From Terriglobia bacterium (GTDB taxonomy: Bacteria; Acidobacteriota; Terriglobia; JAJPHL01): DNA of 64,000 nucleotides. Within the stretch, counting starts at the first letter, position 1. Every line of letters begins with the position of its first letter. The notes beneath the pieces are model-generated. The model worked only from the letters and a program-made list of their open reading frames with translations. It was not told the DNA's origin and did no database searches. This document shows positions 1-8,539 of the stretch, one piece after another. The translations under genes and the position numbers were made by a program. The stretch is taken from contig JAJPHL010000051.1 of assembly GCA_021325275.1 (NCBI GenBank), forward strand, positions 1 through 64,000, read 5' to 3'.

Positions 1-2
1 CC

Positions 3-80
3 AAAGGTGCCTATTTCAATCATCACATCCGCGAGCACTTCCCCACCCATCACATCACGCGCTCTTCAACAGGGCTTTAG
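3..80 (+). CDS. Possible C-terminal end of an upstream gene (partial)
   Basis: An open frame enters the window at base 3 and stops at TAG 78-80. It encodes about 25 residues rich in His, Thr and Ser. I do not recognise the family, and the frame is too short to prove coding. It lies on the same strand as the cobalamin-salvage genes that follow, so it could be the end of the preceding operon member. A short hairpin (108-124) follows it. Confidence 0.3.
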   Translation, partial: KGAYFNHHIREHFPTHHITRSSTGL

Positions 81-107
81 TCCAGTCCGAAATGTCCAAA
101 CTCCAGG

Positions 108-124
108 TGGCGGCGAAGCCGCCA
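108..124 (+). terminator. Short GC-rich hairpin after the upstream frame
   Basis: TGGCGGC (108-114) and GCCGCCA (118-124) form a perfect 7-bp stem with a 3-nt GAA loop. No T-run follows, so an intrinsic terminator is possible but weak. It lies between the incoming frame and the membrane-protein gene. Confidence 0.3.
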
Positions 125-199
125 GAAATTCAAACTGAGAAACCGCCCTTTCGCGAAACGAATCTTCCTCATAGCCATTTCGATGTTATCATTCGATGC

Positions 200-784
200 A
201 TGAACCAGTTCACGGCAAAGAAGTCCTTCCTATCGGAAACCGGGCCGATCCTTTATTACTACGTGCTCGCGGCTGCCATCCTGCGCATTCTGCCGCATCC
301 GTGGAACATGGCTCCGGTCGGCGCGATGTTCCTCTTCAGCGCCGCGACGTTCCGCAGCCGTTGGGCCGGATGGATCGTGCCGCTGGTGGCGTTGATGGCC
401 TCGGACTACGCCGTGATCCAGATTCTGTATCACGGCAAATTCCCGTGGTTCAGTCCCGCGACCTGGGCGTCGTTCTCGCTGGTGGGGTTGCTCGGATGGA
501 CGATGCGCTCGAAGATCACTGTGACGCGCGTCGCCGGCGCGGCCATCGGCGGGTCGATTGTGTTTTTCATCGCCAGCAACTTTGCGGTGTGGATGGGCGG
601 ACAATTCTATCCCCTGACGTTCTCCGGATTGCTGGCGTGCTACACGGCGGCGATTCCGTTTTTCGGCAACGACGTCGCCGGCAATCTGGTTTACAGCGGC
701 GTGATGTTCGGATCGTATCGATACCTGGTGGCTCGCGGCGTGATCGCGCGGCGCGACGCGCGCCCGGTCGCCGTACGAGCGTAA
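200..784 (+). CDS. DUF6580-like integral membrane protein, possible cobalamin-uptake S component
   Basis: About 194 residues from ATG 200, a start followed quickly by the first hydrophobic segment; a longer frame from ATG 92 adds 36 residues of non-membrane character. Several hydrophobic segments alternate with short polar loops, including a PHPWN stretch and aromatic loops typical of small ECF-transporter substrate-binding (S) proteins. I assign it tentatively to the DUF6580 group. It lies 24 bp ahead of a BtuF-like cobalamin-binding protein and a DUF71 ATPase, so a role in corrinoid entry is a context inference. No catalytic motif is visible. No cobalamin riboswitch could be recognised upstream. 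Confidence 0.6.
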   Translation: MNQFTAKKSFLSETGPILYYYVLAAAILRILPHPWNMAPVGAMFLFSAATFRSRWAGWIVPLVALMASDYAVIQILYHGKFPWFSPATWASFSLVGLLGWTMRSKITVTRVAGAAIGGSIVFFIASNFAVWMGGQFYPLTFSGLLACYTAAIPFFGNDVAGNLVYSGVMFGSYRYLVARGVIARRDARPVAVRA

Positions 785-808
785 CAAATCCAACAAGGAA
801 ACAGCCGC

Positions 809-1729
809 GTGCGCATCTGCTCCCTGCTGCCCAGCGCCACGGAAATTGCGTTCGCGCTGGGACTCGGTAACTCCGTCGTGGCGGTGACGCACGAGTGCGA
901 TTATCCCGCGGCCGCCAATTCTCTTCCCCGCATCACGCGCACGCCGATCCGTTGCGACATGGATAGCCGCGCGATCGACGACGCCGTGATGGACGCGGCG
1001 GCGCGGAGCGAATCGCTGTATCAAATCGACATGGAGTTGATGCGAAGTTTGGCGCCCGATCTGATCCTGACGCAGCAACTTTGCGAAGTGTGCGCGGTGT
1101 CGGAAGGCGAAGTGCGGCGGGCGTTGGCGGGGTTGCCGAATCAGCCGCGCATCGTGAATCTCGAGCCGCGATCGCTCGAGGGCATCTTGGAAAACATCAC
1201 CCAGATCGGCGACGAAACCGGAACGCGCGCGAAAGCCGTTGAGGTTGTCACGGCGTTACGCGGGCGAATCGAGCAGGTGCGCGCACGCGCTGCGGCGCTT
1301 CCGCGCCCGCGCGTCTTTTGCATGGAATGGGCCGATCCCATTTTTTGCGGCGGCCACTGGATGCAGGAACTGGTGGAACTCGCCGGCGGCCGCGACGATT
1401 TGAGTCTGCGGCATCGTCCCTCCGTTCGAATCCCTTGGCAGAACGTAGTGGATTTTGCGCCCGAGGTGCTCGTGCTCACTTGCTGCGGCTTCGATGTGGA
1501 ACGCATGAAGCGCGAGGTCGATGTGCTGGCGCGCAATCCGCGTTTCCACGATCTCCCCGCCGTGCGCGCCGGACGCGTTTACGTGACCAATGCCATGGCC
1601 TACTTCAGCCGTCCGGGTCCGCGAATCGTCGACAGTCTCGAGATTCTCGCGCACCTCATTCACCCGGACGTTTTCCCCGATCCCGGGTATCTAAACGCGT
1701 TCGCGCAGGTCGCGACTGTTCTCGCATGA
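809..1729 (+). CDS. BtuF-like cobalamin-binding protein (periplasmic-binding fold)
   Basis: 306 residues from GTG 809, preceded by an AAGGAA ribosome-binding site about 8 nt upstream. The N-terminus begins directly with the family signature (SLLPSATEI, then THECDYP), and no signal peptide is visible. This matches the bacterial group annotated as cobalamin-binding protein, a relative of the BtuF/FhuD class III binding fold. A second lobe (residues about 165-300) contains MEWADPIFCGGHW and ends with the YFSRPGPR segment common in this group. The stop overlaps the next start (ATGA at 1726-1729), which points to translational coupling with the DUF71 ATPase. The lack of an export signal suggests a cytoplasmic salvage role, or a start further upstream that I cannot find. 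Confidence 0.8.
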   Translation: MRICSLLPSATEIAFALGLGNSVVAVTHECDYPAAANSLPRITRTPIRCDMDSRAIDDAVMDAAARSESLYQIDMELMRSLAPDLILTQQLCEVCAVSEGEVRRALAGLPNQPRIVNLEPRSLEGILENITQIGDETGTRAKAVEVVTALRGRIEQVRARAAALPRPRVFCMEWADPIFCGGHWMQELVELAGGRDDLSLRHRPSVRIPWQNVVDFAPEVLVLTCCGFDVERMKREVDVLARNPRFHDLPAVRAGRVYVTNAMAYFSRPGPRIVDSLEILAHLIHPDVFPDPGYLNAFAQVATVLA

Positions 1730-2847
1730 CGAAAACCTACGCGCTTTTCTGGAGCGGCGGCAAAGACTCGCTGCTGGCGCTCGACCGCGCGCAGCGCGCC
1801 GGTCTCAACGTTACGCATCTGGTCAACGTTTATGAGGGCAATTCCGGCCGGGTGCGATTTCACGGCGTGCGCCGCGCGTTGATTCAAGCGCAGGCCGATG
1901 AGCTGGGTATGAAGTTGGTCCAAGCGCACACGCATCCCGAAAACTTCGAAGGCGCTCTGGCGCGTGCGTTCTCCGCGCTGAAGGAATCGGGCATCGGTGG
2001 AGTGGTCTTTGGCAACATCCATCTCGCCGACATCCGAGCGTGGTACGAAGAGCGCACCGCCGCCGCGGGATTCGAACATGTCGAACCGCTTTGGGGCGAC
2101 CCGCCGTCGACGCTGGTGCGTGAGTTTGTCGATCGCGGCCATCGCTCGACGATCGTTAGCGTAAATCTCGGCTGCGGACAACGCGAGTGGCTGGGCCGCG
2201 AGTTCGACGCTGGGCTAATCCGCGATATCGAATCAACGGAAGCAGATCCGTGCGGCGAGCGCGGCGAGTATCACAGCTTTTCGCATGGCGGTCCGCTGTT
2301 TCGCGCGCCGTTAGCAATGGACGTCGAGGGAAAATTGGAAATTGAGAATCACTTGATTCTCGATTTTGGATTGAATGGGAAATTACACGAAGCGCTGGCA
2401 GAAAAAATCAGGGAGCAAGTGGAACGTGCGGAGCATCTGCTTTCGCTGGTGCCGGCGGAAAAGCTGGCGTGGAAACCGGCCTGGGGGTCACCCGCCTTTA
2501 CGATCGCCGAGCTACGCGATCACCTGCACGGCACACTCTCCGGATTTCTGGCCGTACTCTGCAAGGCGTATCCGGATCGCATGAACAGCTCGGGCCTCCG
2601 CGACGCCCCACTTTCGCTGCGCGAAATGTGGACGCACATCGAAGCCGGGATGCGCCACATCTCGGATCAAGATCTGGCACGCCCCATTCCCACCGTCTTT
2701 GTGCCGCGGGGCGAAACGGTTTTGACGCTGCTGCTGGGAAACCTGGAACACTTCATCAACCACAAACATCAACTCTTCGACTACCTGAAAGCACTCGGAA
2801 TCTCCGTGGCCACCGAAGATCTTTACCGCTTGCGTGGTAAAGACTAG
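1726..2847 (+). CDS. DUF71/COG2102 ATP-pyrophosphatase fused to a C-terminal DinB-like domain
   Basis: 373 residues from ATG 1726, which overlaps the previous stop. Residues about 1-215 form an N-type ATP pyrophosphatase: the PP-loop FWSGGKDSLLAL lies near the start, followed by the DUF71 core with GNIHLADIRAWYEE and EPLWGD. Eukaryotic relatives amidate diphthine; bacterial members next to BtuF-type genes have been predicted to act in B12 salvage (comparative genomics of COG2102). Residues about 225-373 resemble a DinB/YfiT-like four-helix bundle: a helical start (HEALAEKIREQVERAEHLL), the ELRDHLHGTLSGFL segment and the histidine-rich HFINHKHQLFDYL near the end. The fusion joins a predicted amidoligase to a metal-binding bundle. 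The exact chemistry is unknown. Confidence 0.8.
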   Translation: MTKTYALFWSGGKDSLLALDRAQRAGLNVTHLVNVYEGNSGRVRFHGVRRALIQAQADELGMKLVQAHTHPENFEGALARAFSALKESGIGGVVFGNIHLADIRAWYEERTAAAGFEHVEPLWGDPPSTLVREFVDRGHRSTIVSVNLGCGQREWLGREFDAGLIRDIESTEADPCGERGEYHSFSHGGPLFRAPLAMDVEGKLEIENHLILDFGLNGKLHEALAEKIREQVERAEHLLSLVPAEKLAWKPAWGSPAFTIAELRDHLHGTLSGFLAVLCKAYPDRMNSSGLRDAPLSLREMWTHIEAGMRHISDQDLARPIPTVFVPRGETVLTLLLGNLEHFINHKHQLFDYLKALGISVATEDLYRLRGKD

Positions 2848-3124
2848 TGAGTGGCGCGCTCAGCCTTACACAAACGCGATAAGAACAGCGCGGCGCATAC
2901 AGCGCCGTAAGCCACGCGGCCGACCTGGGGCAACATGGCGGGAGGCTGTTCTCCGCGATGCCGCTCGTTTAAGGTTCCGCTGTTCATGTCTTACTAGACG
3001 TAATGACGGGGGAATTGTTAGCTACGATTACGCGGCGCGTGTGAAAAGTTGTTGTAGGACAGGCATCCTTGCCTGTCCCTTTCGAAATTCGACGTTTCAA
3101 AGCCTCTTAAGCCGCCCGCGACCG
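2848..3124. other. Gene-poor gap with one palindrome
   Basis: 277 bp between the B12 cluster (+) and the PadR gene (-). The only structure seen is the palindrome at 3057-3078. No convincing coding frame is present. Confidence 0.6.
3057..3078. repeat. Small palindromic repeat (GGACAGGC type)
   Basis: GGACAGGCATCCTTGCCTGTCC type palindrome: GGACAGGC and GCCTGTCC arms around a 6-nt loop. Two sister copies lie at 17860-17911 after rpsT, so this is a dispersed element. It sits between converging genes and could act as a bidirectional terminator. Confidence 0.7.
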
Positions 3125-3463
3125 TCACAAGAACTTCGCGACCACTCCCGAGATTCGCGTCCAGTTCTGAGCCTCTTCGGTGAGTTGCTTCTTCCCTGCT
3201 TTGGTGATGCGGTAAAAGCGCGCCTTCCGGTTGTTCTCCGAGACGCCCCAATCGGAGTCGATCCAGCCCATTTGTTCGAGTTTCAACAGCGCCGGGTAGA
3301 GCGTTCCTTGATTCAACGCCAGCGCGTCGCCGGACGTTTGCTCAATTCGCCGCGCGATTCCCCAGCCATGCTGCGGACCCAAGCCGTCAAGCGTGCGCAG
3401 AATCATCAGCGCGAGCGTTCCGTGCAAAACGTCGGACTTGCTCGGGGGTTTGCTATTCTTCAC
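3125..3463 (-). CDS. PadR-family transcriptional regulator
   Basis: 112 residues from GTG 3463. This is the classic short PadR winged helix: HGTLALMILRTL near the start, GWGIARRIEQ, then NQGTLYPALLKLEQMGWI as the recognition helix and wing, and YRITKAGKKQL. PadR proteins bind DNA as dimers and often respond to small molecules. The gene overlaps the 3' end of the ADOP permease by 11 bp and is downstream of it, the reverse of the more usual padR-first order. It probably controls the shared promoter near 6110-6138, which carries two dyads. Confidence 0.9.
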   Translation of the reverse strand: MKNSKPPSKSDVLHGTLALMILRTLDGLGPQHGWGIARRIEQTSGDALALNQGTLYPALLKLEQMGWIDSDWGVSENNRKARFYRITKAGKKQLTEEAQNWTRISGVVAKFL

Positions 3464-6080
3464 GGAGCACCACCATTGGTTCCACCACCGTCGCGCGCCG
3501 CGCCGGCAGATAGGACGCGGTCGTGGCTACGGCAATCAGCAGTACGGATGCGGCCGCGTAAGCAACCGGATCGAATGTTTCCAACATGAAAAAAACAGAT
3601 ACCGTGAGTTTCGATAACGCTAAGCAGAGCGGAGTTCCGACCACGACTCCCCACATAACGTGCCGGACGGATCTGTTCAGGACCAAGCCAAGTACGTCGA
3701 AGCGCGTTGCGCCTAATGCGATACGAATGCCCAGTTCCAGCGTCCGTTGCACCACCGCAAACGCCACCACGCCGTATAGCCCAATGCATGTTAGCGCCAG
3801 CGCCAGCAGCCCGACTCCGGAAGCCACGTTGCTGGCGATCTCATAGGGATAGGTCTGCATCCAGGCCACGTTCCGCAGGATTCGTGGCTGGCAGGAATTG
3901 GACGCGTCGATGTCGGCGCAAAGGTGTTGGAGTTCGGTGATCATCGGTGGGACCGGAGCTTGCAGCCGCGCGATCAGACCAAAGTTGCGCGCATCTCCAG
4001 GGACGGCCGGGAAATAGACGGAGGTCGAATCGTTACCCATGTAGAGTGCGCCACTGGCGACGTCCCCAACAACGCCGACCACCTGAAATACGCCGGCCGC
4101 AAAGCGGTCGCCTGGATTTGGCGCGCCCACTTGGAACACTTTCCCCAGCGGATCAGCATTTCCGAAAAGACGCTGCGCCGTAGCTTCACTGATGAGCGCG
4201 ACACGAGCGCCGGCGGTCAGTTCCTGGCGAATAAAGTTGCGACCTCGGGTCACAGGAATTTCCAAAGTCGCAAAGTAGTGATCATCCACATAGCTATATC
4301 CGAGCGGCTGGGCCTGGCCATTCGCCAAGCCGGGCAGCACGTTGAGGCTGCCGTAAAGCGGCGTGCGCCAAACCTCCGTCACCGACAATACGCGAGGATC
4401 GCGTTTCAGCCGCTCGATCAGCTTAGCCTTGGGACCGTCGAAGCGCACGTCGACCAGCGCATCGAGGTTGTAACCGGGATAAATGCCGGCCACGTGTTGA
4501 GCGTTGCGCATGAGCAAAGCGGCCAGCACCATCAAGATCAGGCTGGCGGCAACCTGACTCGTCACCAGCAAGTCGGTAATCCGCCGCGGACGGGATCTCA
4601 GACTGATCGCCGCGCCTTCTTGCTTGATTCCGCGCGCTAGATCCAACGAGGTTGCTTCCAAAGCCGGCGTCAGGCCGAACGCGATGCCGGCTCCGATCCC
4701 AATCACGGCCGTGTAGGCGAAGACGCGCCAGTCAATCGTGAGCGGGTGAAAGGAATAGCCAAGCTTCGTATAGACCTGGAAGACATAACCATGAATGGCA
4801 TGAATCGCACCCTGCGCCATCGCGTACCCGGCGGCCGTGCCGGCCAGGGAGAGCAGCAGACTCTCAGTGAGGAGTTGCCGCACGAGTCTCCCTTTAGATG
4901 CGCCCATCGCCAGACGGATGGCGATCTCCCGCCGCCGCGCCGAGGCGCGAGCCAAAAGGAGGTTCGCCAGATCGGCACAGGCGATCAGGAGGACCAGTCC
5001 GAACAGCACAAAGACCGGAACGATCACCAACAGCAAATCCGGGCGCATCGGAACGTAGGTAGCCCGCGGATAGAAAGAAACGTCGACGATCGCGCTGCCG
5101 GCTGGATGACGCCCATTCAATCCCTGAACCAGGCTGAGCATCGAGTCGTGGGCTTGCGCCACGGCCACCCCGGGCTTGAGCAGTCCACCAATGAAGAATG
5201 CGTGGTTTTCCTGATCGGCCAAGCCACCGCCGACCACATCGTCGAACATGGCCAGGGGAATCCAAAGATCCGGCAACACCGGAGACGTGCCGCTGAATTC
5301 CGGATCGGCAACGCCGATCACTGTGAACACGCGCCGGCGAACCCGCAGGGTCTTGCCAACCACGAAGGCATCGCCGTGAAAGATGCGCTGCCATCCACTG
5401 TTGCTCAGCACCAGCACAGCGTCACGGCCCGGAACGGCATCGTCGGAAGGCAGAATCGGGCGACCCATAATAGTCTTGCCGCCGAGCAACAGAAAATAGT
5501 TGCCCGAAACGAAAACCGCATGCGCTTCAAATGGTTCGGGATCGAGCACGCGGATATCATTACCGGCATACGCATAGAGATCCCGGAAGGCGTTACTGCT
5601 CTTCCGGACCTGCTGGTAGTCCGCGTAACTCCAGAGGTGCGAACCTCGCGCGCGGGCGCGAATGGCGTTCAATTCGAAGTTGCGATCCGCGTCGGGGATC
5701 GGAATGGGCTTCAGAACATAGCCGTCGAAAAAGGTAAACAGCGCGGTGTTGGCGCCGATGGCCAGGCTCAGGATAGCGACGGCTGTGAGCACAAATCCGG
5801 GACTCTTGGACAGAGTGCGGCGGGCGTACATCATGTCCTGGCGAAGCGCGTCGAGCCACGCGAAGCCGCGCGTGTCGCGGTGGGCCTCCTTGGTCTGCTC
5901 CACACCGCCGAAGGATCGCAACGCGGCGTAGCGGGCGTCTCGCTCGGTCATGCCGCGGCGGACGTTCTCGGCCATCGCCAGTTCCAAATGCGCCTCAATC
6001 TCTTCGTTGAGGCGGTCATCCATTTCGCGGCGGCGAAACAACCAGCGCAGACGAGACCACAGAATCCGGAGTCCCTGCAT
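3453..6080 (-). CDS. ADOP-type ABC transporter permease (MacB/FtsX superfamily), long form
   Basis: 875 residues. ATG 6080 is preceded by AAAAGGAG with 8-nt spacing. The N-terminal 90 residues are the helical extension seen in acidobacterial duplicated orphan permeases (EEIEAHLELA, then ARYAALRSFGG). After it comes the first transmembrane helix (SPGFVLTAVAILSLAIGANTALF), a MacB-type extracellular domain, three membrane helices with the ACADLANLLLARASARRREIAIRLAMGAS loop, and a second copy of the FtsX unit ending in LPARRATVVEPMVVLREE. No ATPase gene is adjacent, as is normal for ADOPs. The substrate is unknown; MacB-like mechanotransmission or export is inferred. The gene overlaps padR by 11 bp. 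Confidence 0.9.
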   Translation of the reverse strand: MQGLRILWSRLRWLFRRREMDDRLNEEIEAHLELAMAENVRRGMTERDARYAALRSFGGVEQTKEAHRDTRGFAWLDALRQDMMYARRTLSKSPGFVLTAVAILSLAIGANTALFTFFDGYVLKPIPIPDADRNFELNAIRARARGSHLWSYADYQQVRKSSNAFRDLYAYAGNDIRVLDPEPFEAHAVFVSGNYFLLLGGKTIMGRPILPSDDAVPGRDAVLVLSNSGWQRIFHGDAFVVGKTLRVRRRVFTVIGVADPEFSGTSPVLPDLWIPLAMFDDVVGGGLADQENHAFFIGGLLKPGVAVAQAHDSMLSLVQGLNGRHPAGSAIVDVSFYPRATYVPMRPDLLLVIVPVFVLFGLVLLIACADLANLLLARASARRREIAIRLAMGASKGRLVRQLLTESLLLSLAGTAAGYAMAQGAIHAIHGYVFQVYTKLGYSFHPLTIDWRVFAYTAVIGIGAGIAFGLTPALEATSLDLARGIKQEGAAISLRSRPRRITDLLVTSQVAASLILMVLAALLMRNAQHVAGIYPGYNLDALVDVRFDGPKAKLIERLKRDPRVLSVTEVWRTPLYGSLNVLPGLANGQAQPLGYSYVDDHYFATLEIPVTRGRNFIRQELTAGARVALISEATAQRLFGNADPLGKVFQVGAPNPGDRFAAGVFQVVGVVGDVASGALYMGNDSTSVYFPAVPGDARNFGLIARLQAPVPPMITELQHLCADIDASNSCQPRILRNVAWMQTYPYEIASNVASGVGLLALALTCIGLYGVVAFAVVQRTLELGIRIALGATRFDVLGLVLNRSVRHVMWGVVVGTPLCLALSKLTVSVFFMLETFDPVAYAAASVLLIAVATTASYLPARRATVVEPMVVLREE

Positions 6081-6102
6081 ATGCGGCTCTCCTTTTGGCT
6101 TC

Positions 6103-6142
6103 CAACAGGAGAATAGCGCGACTCCTGTTGGGAGTCAACAGG
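6103..6142 (-). promoter_or_regulatory. Promoter of the ADOP-padR operon with two overlapping dyads
   Basis: On the minus strand a -35 TTGACT (6133-6138) and -10 TATTCT (6110-6115) are separated by 17 bp. Dyad 1 (6124-6142, CCTGTTG/CAACAGG arms) covers the -35. Dyad 2 (CAACAGGAG 6103-6111, CTCCTGTTG 6122-6130) flanks the -10 and spacer. The two dyads share the 6124-6130 arm. Such overlap fits repression, and the co-transcribed PadR protein is the natural candidate. Confidence 0.6.
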
Positions 6143-6213
6143 AAAGTTTGGGTAAGGCTGTCGATCCCTAGGCCTCGTCCGTCGACGTCTCCCTCTGGAC
6201 GAGCCGGCTCGAA

Positions 6214-6416
6214 GTCCGCGCAAGCGGACGACTGACAGTAGCCCACCGATTCATCGGTGGGAGCGCTCAGAAACGAGAAGGGAGTCCGTGAAACGGACGA
6301 CTGAGCTGTGGGCCTGATACGGATTCTCAGTCGTCCGTTTCACGGACTGAACGCACCCGCGTTCGGGTCCCACCGATGAATCGGTGGGCTATTTTCGCAG
6401 CGTCCGTTTCACGGAC
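6214..6416. repeat. Composite palindromic repeat cluster
   Basis: Six palindromes occur here: 6214-6229 (GTCCGC/GCGGAC arms), 6242-6261 (CCCACCGA/TCGGTGGG), 6284-6298 (GTCCGTGAAACGGAC), 6333-6347 (its reverse complement), 6369-6388 (second CCCACCGA type) and 6402-6416 (GTCCGT type again). The units are nested: 6283-6305 is perfectly inverted at 6326-6348, and 6239-6261 is inverted at 6369-6391. The region 6239-6391 can therefore fold as one long hairpin with sub-hairpins. It resembles REP/BIME mosaics. It fills most of the gap between the ADOP promoter and mdh. Confidence 0.85.
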
Positions 6417-6464
6417 GGCCACACGGATGCCTAGTGCAAATACCAATCGGCCGAAGGCAGCAAC

Positions 6465-7391
6465 TTAAACGCCGATGACCGCGCAGAGTTCACGCACTGC
6501 ATCGGCGCTCTTGTGCAGTCCGGCGGACTCCTCGGCGGTGAGTTTCACTTCCACAACTTGCTCCACGCCCGCGGAGCCGAGCTTGCACGGCACGCCCACG
6601 TAAAGGCCCTTGATTCCGTACTCGCCTTCCAGGAACGTGGCGCAGGGCAGGATTTTCTTTTTGTCCTTGAGAATCGCTTCGACCATGTCCACCACGGCCG
6701 ACGACGGCGCGTACCAGGCGCTGGTTCCCAAGAACTGCACGATCTCCGCGCCGCCGTTGCGCGTGCGATTGACTAGTCGCTCGATGGTCGCGGCGTCCAT
6801 GAGCTCGGTGATCGGGATTCCCGCCACCGTCGAGAGGCGCGGCAGCGGAACCATGGTGTCGCCGTGGCCGCCCATCACGAAGGCGTTGACGTTTTCCACC
6901 GACACTTTCAGTTCCTCCGCGATGAAGGCGCGGAAGCGTCCGGAATCGAGCACGCCGGCCATTCCGATCACGCGATTTTTCGCGAATCCCGCGAGGCGAT
7001 ACACCGCCTGACACATGGCGTCGAGCGGATTGGTGACCACGATGATGATGCAATTCGGCGAATACTTCACGACTTCGCCGGTGACCGCTTTCATGATGTT
7101 GTAGTTGATGTTCAGCAAGTCGTCGCGCGACATGCCGGGCTTGCGCGGCAATCCCGCGGTGATCACCACGACGTCGGAGCCGGCCGTGGGCGAGTAGTCG
7201 TTGGTCGATCCGGTAACGCGGGAATCGGTTTCCTCGATCGCGCCTGCTTCGAGCATGTCGAGCGCTTTTCCGGCGGGCACTTTTTCCAAAATGTCCACCA
7301 CGACGACGTCGGCCAATTCCTTGTCGGCGATTCTTTGGGCCGTGGTCGCGCCTACGTTGCCGCTGCCTACTACAGTCACTTTCTTCCGCAT
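6465..7391 (-). CDS. mdh: Malate dehydrogenase (LDH-like type)
   Basis: 308 residues. NAD-dependent interconversion of malate and oxaloacetate in the TCA cycle. The N-terminal Rossmann motif is [10 protein letters not shown], followed by VVVDI with the NAD-selective Asp. The substrate arginines lie in [14 protein letters not shown], a further Arg follows VTNPLDAM, and the catalytic histidine is in [10 protein letters not shown]. The length is typical of the LDH-like MDH found in many bacteria. ATG 7391 follows a short A-rich stretch. A 38-bp gap precedes it from the oxidoreductase gene on the same strand, so the two may be co-transcribed. Confidence 0.95.
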   Translation of the reverse strand: MRKKVTVVGSGNVGATTAQRIADKELADVVVVDILEKVPAGKALDMLEAGAIEETDSRVTGSTNDYSPTAGSDVVVITAGLPRKPGMSRDDLLNINYNIMKAVTGEVVKYSPNCIIIVVTNPLDAMCQAVYRLAGFAKNRVIGMAGVLDSGRFRAFIAEELKVSVENVNAFVMGGHGDTMVPLPRLSTVAGIPITELMDAATIERLVNRTRNGGAEIVQFLGTSAWYAPSSAVVDMVEAILKDKKKILPCATFLEGEYGIKGLYVGVPCKLGSAGVEQVVEVKLTAEESAGLHKSADAVRELCAVIGV

Positions 7392-7429
7392 GTTTTCTCC
7401 TTAGAATTTCGATAATTTCGCAGAGAAAA

Positions 7430-8521
7430 TTATACCGCGACGGGCTTGTCCGCCGTCGCCGACTTGTAAATCGCTTCGATCAACTTCATGTCGCGCAATC
7501 CTTCTTCGCCCGGTGTGCGCGGATCTTTGTTTTCGAGAATGCACTGCGAAAAATGGTCGGCCTCGCGCGTGAATTGCTTGGGCGAAGCGTCGTCGACGGG
7601 CGTGTCGATATCGAGTCCCGCGGCGAGATGCGCTTTGAAGCGCAATCCGTCGTAGCTGTAGGCCGGATCCATCTGCACCCAGCCTTTCGTACCGACGGCT
7701 TTGAAGAAATTTCCGCAGTTGGAACCGTAACTGGTGGCGCATGTCGCGACCACGCCCGAAGGAAAGCGCATGTTCCAAAAAACATTTTCTTCCACTTCCG
7801 TGAAGCGGCCGTCCGGCGACACAACGGAACTGCTCGCCGAAAGACTGCGCGGTTCTTCGCCCGTCAGGTAGCGGCAGGCGTTCAGGCAATAGATGCCGAC
7901 GTCCATCAGCGGTCCGCCACCGGCCAGTTTTTTCGTCAAGCGCCATTCGCCTTTGGCGATGTTGAATCCGAAAGTCGCCTCGATGAATCGCAAATCGCCG
8001 ATCGAACCGTCGTGACAAATCTGCACGGCGCGCAAGTGCGTGCCCTGATAGCGGCAGCGATAGGCGATCATTAATTTGCGCTGCGCTTGCTTGCACGCCG
8101 CGACCATCTGCTCGCATTCGCGAACGGTGTTGGCCATCGGCTTTTCGGACAGCACGTGTTTGCCAGCGCGCGCCGCGCGGACCGTGTACTCGGCGTGCAT
8201 GCCGTTGGGCAGCGCGATGTACACGGCGTCAATGTCGGGATTCTTGGCGATGTCGTCGTAATGGCCGTAATCGTAGATCGCCGACGTGGACACGCCATAC
8301 AGCGCGGCGGTTTTCTCCGCTTTGTCGCGATGACCGCTGACGATCGCGACGATGCGCGAATTTTGCGTGCCGGCGATTCCCGGCATGAATTGATTGAGCG
8401 AAATGCGACCGAGTCCCACGATGCAGTAGCCGATTTTGCGCGCGGGCGCTTGCGCGCGAATTACGCTCGGCAATAGAGTTGCGGCAGCGGTAGTTTTCAG
8501 GAAGTCGCGACGAGTGGACAT
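7430..8521 (-). CDS. Tat-exported Gfo/Idh/MocA-family oxidoreductase
   Basis: 363 residues. The N-terminus carries a twin-arginine signal (STRRDFLKTTAAATLLPS), so export to the periplasm in folded form is likely. The NAD(P)-binding Rossmann domain has GLGRISLNQF and the family hallmark EKPM (SEKPMANTVRECE). The C-terminal alpha/beta domain shows GGGPLMDVGIYCLNACRYL, the usual substrate-site histidine/aspartate region. This matches glucose-fructose-oxidoreductase-like enzymes. The substrate is probably a sugar or cyclitol but cannot be named. The gene lies upstream of mdh on the same strand. Confidence 0.85.
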   Translation of the reverse strand: MSTRRDFLKTTAAATLLPSVIRAQAPARKIGYCIVGLGRISLNQFMPGIAGTQNSRIVAIVSGHRDKAEKTAALYGVSTSAIYDYGHYDDIAKNPDIDAVYIALPNGMHAEYTVRAARAGKHVLSEKPMANTVRECEQMVAACKQAQRKLMIAYRCRYQGTHLRAVQICHDGSIGDLRFIEATFGFNIAKGEWRLTKKLAGGGPLMDVGIYCLNACRYLTGEEPRSLSASSSVVSPDGRFTEVEENVFWNMRFPSGVVATCATSYGSNCGNFFKAVGTKGWVQMDPAYSYDGLRFKAHLAAGLDIDTPVDDASPKQFTREADHFSQCILENKDPRTPGEEGLRDMKLIEAIYKSATADKPVAV

Positions 8522-8539
8522 GTCGCGATTCTAACAGGG

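Noticed and set aside
1-200. Cobalamin riboswitch upstream of the B12-salvage operon
   Set aside because: I looked for the B12 box and the conserved core but found only a short GC hairpin; nothing matches the known consensus.
3057-3078. Phage-type attachment site
   Set aside because: The same palindrome recurs after rpsT in tandem; there is no integrase and it is a dispersed repeat.
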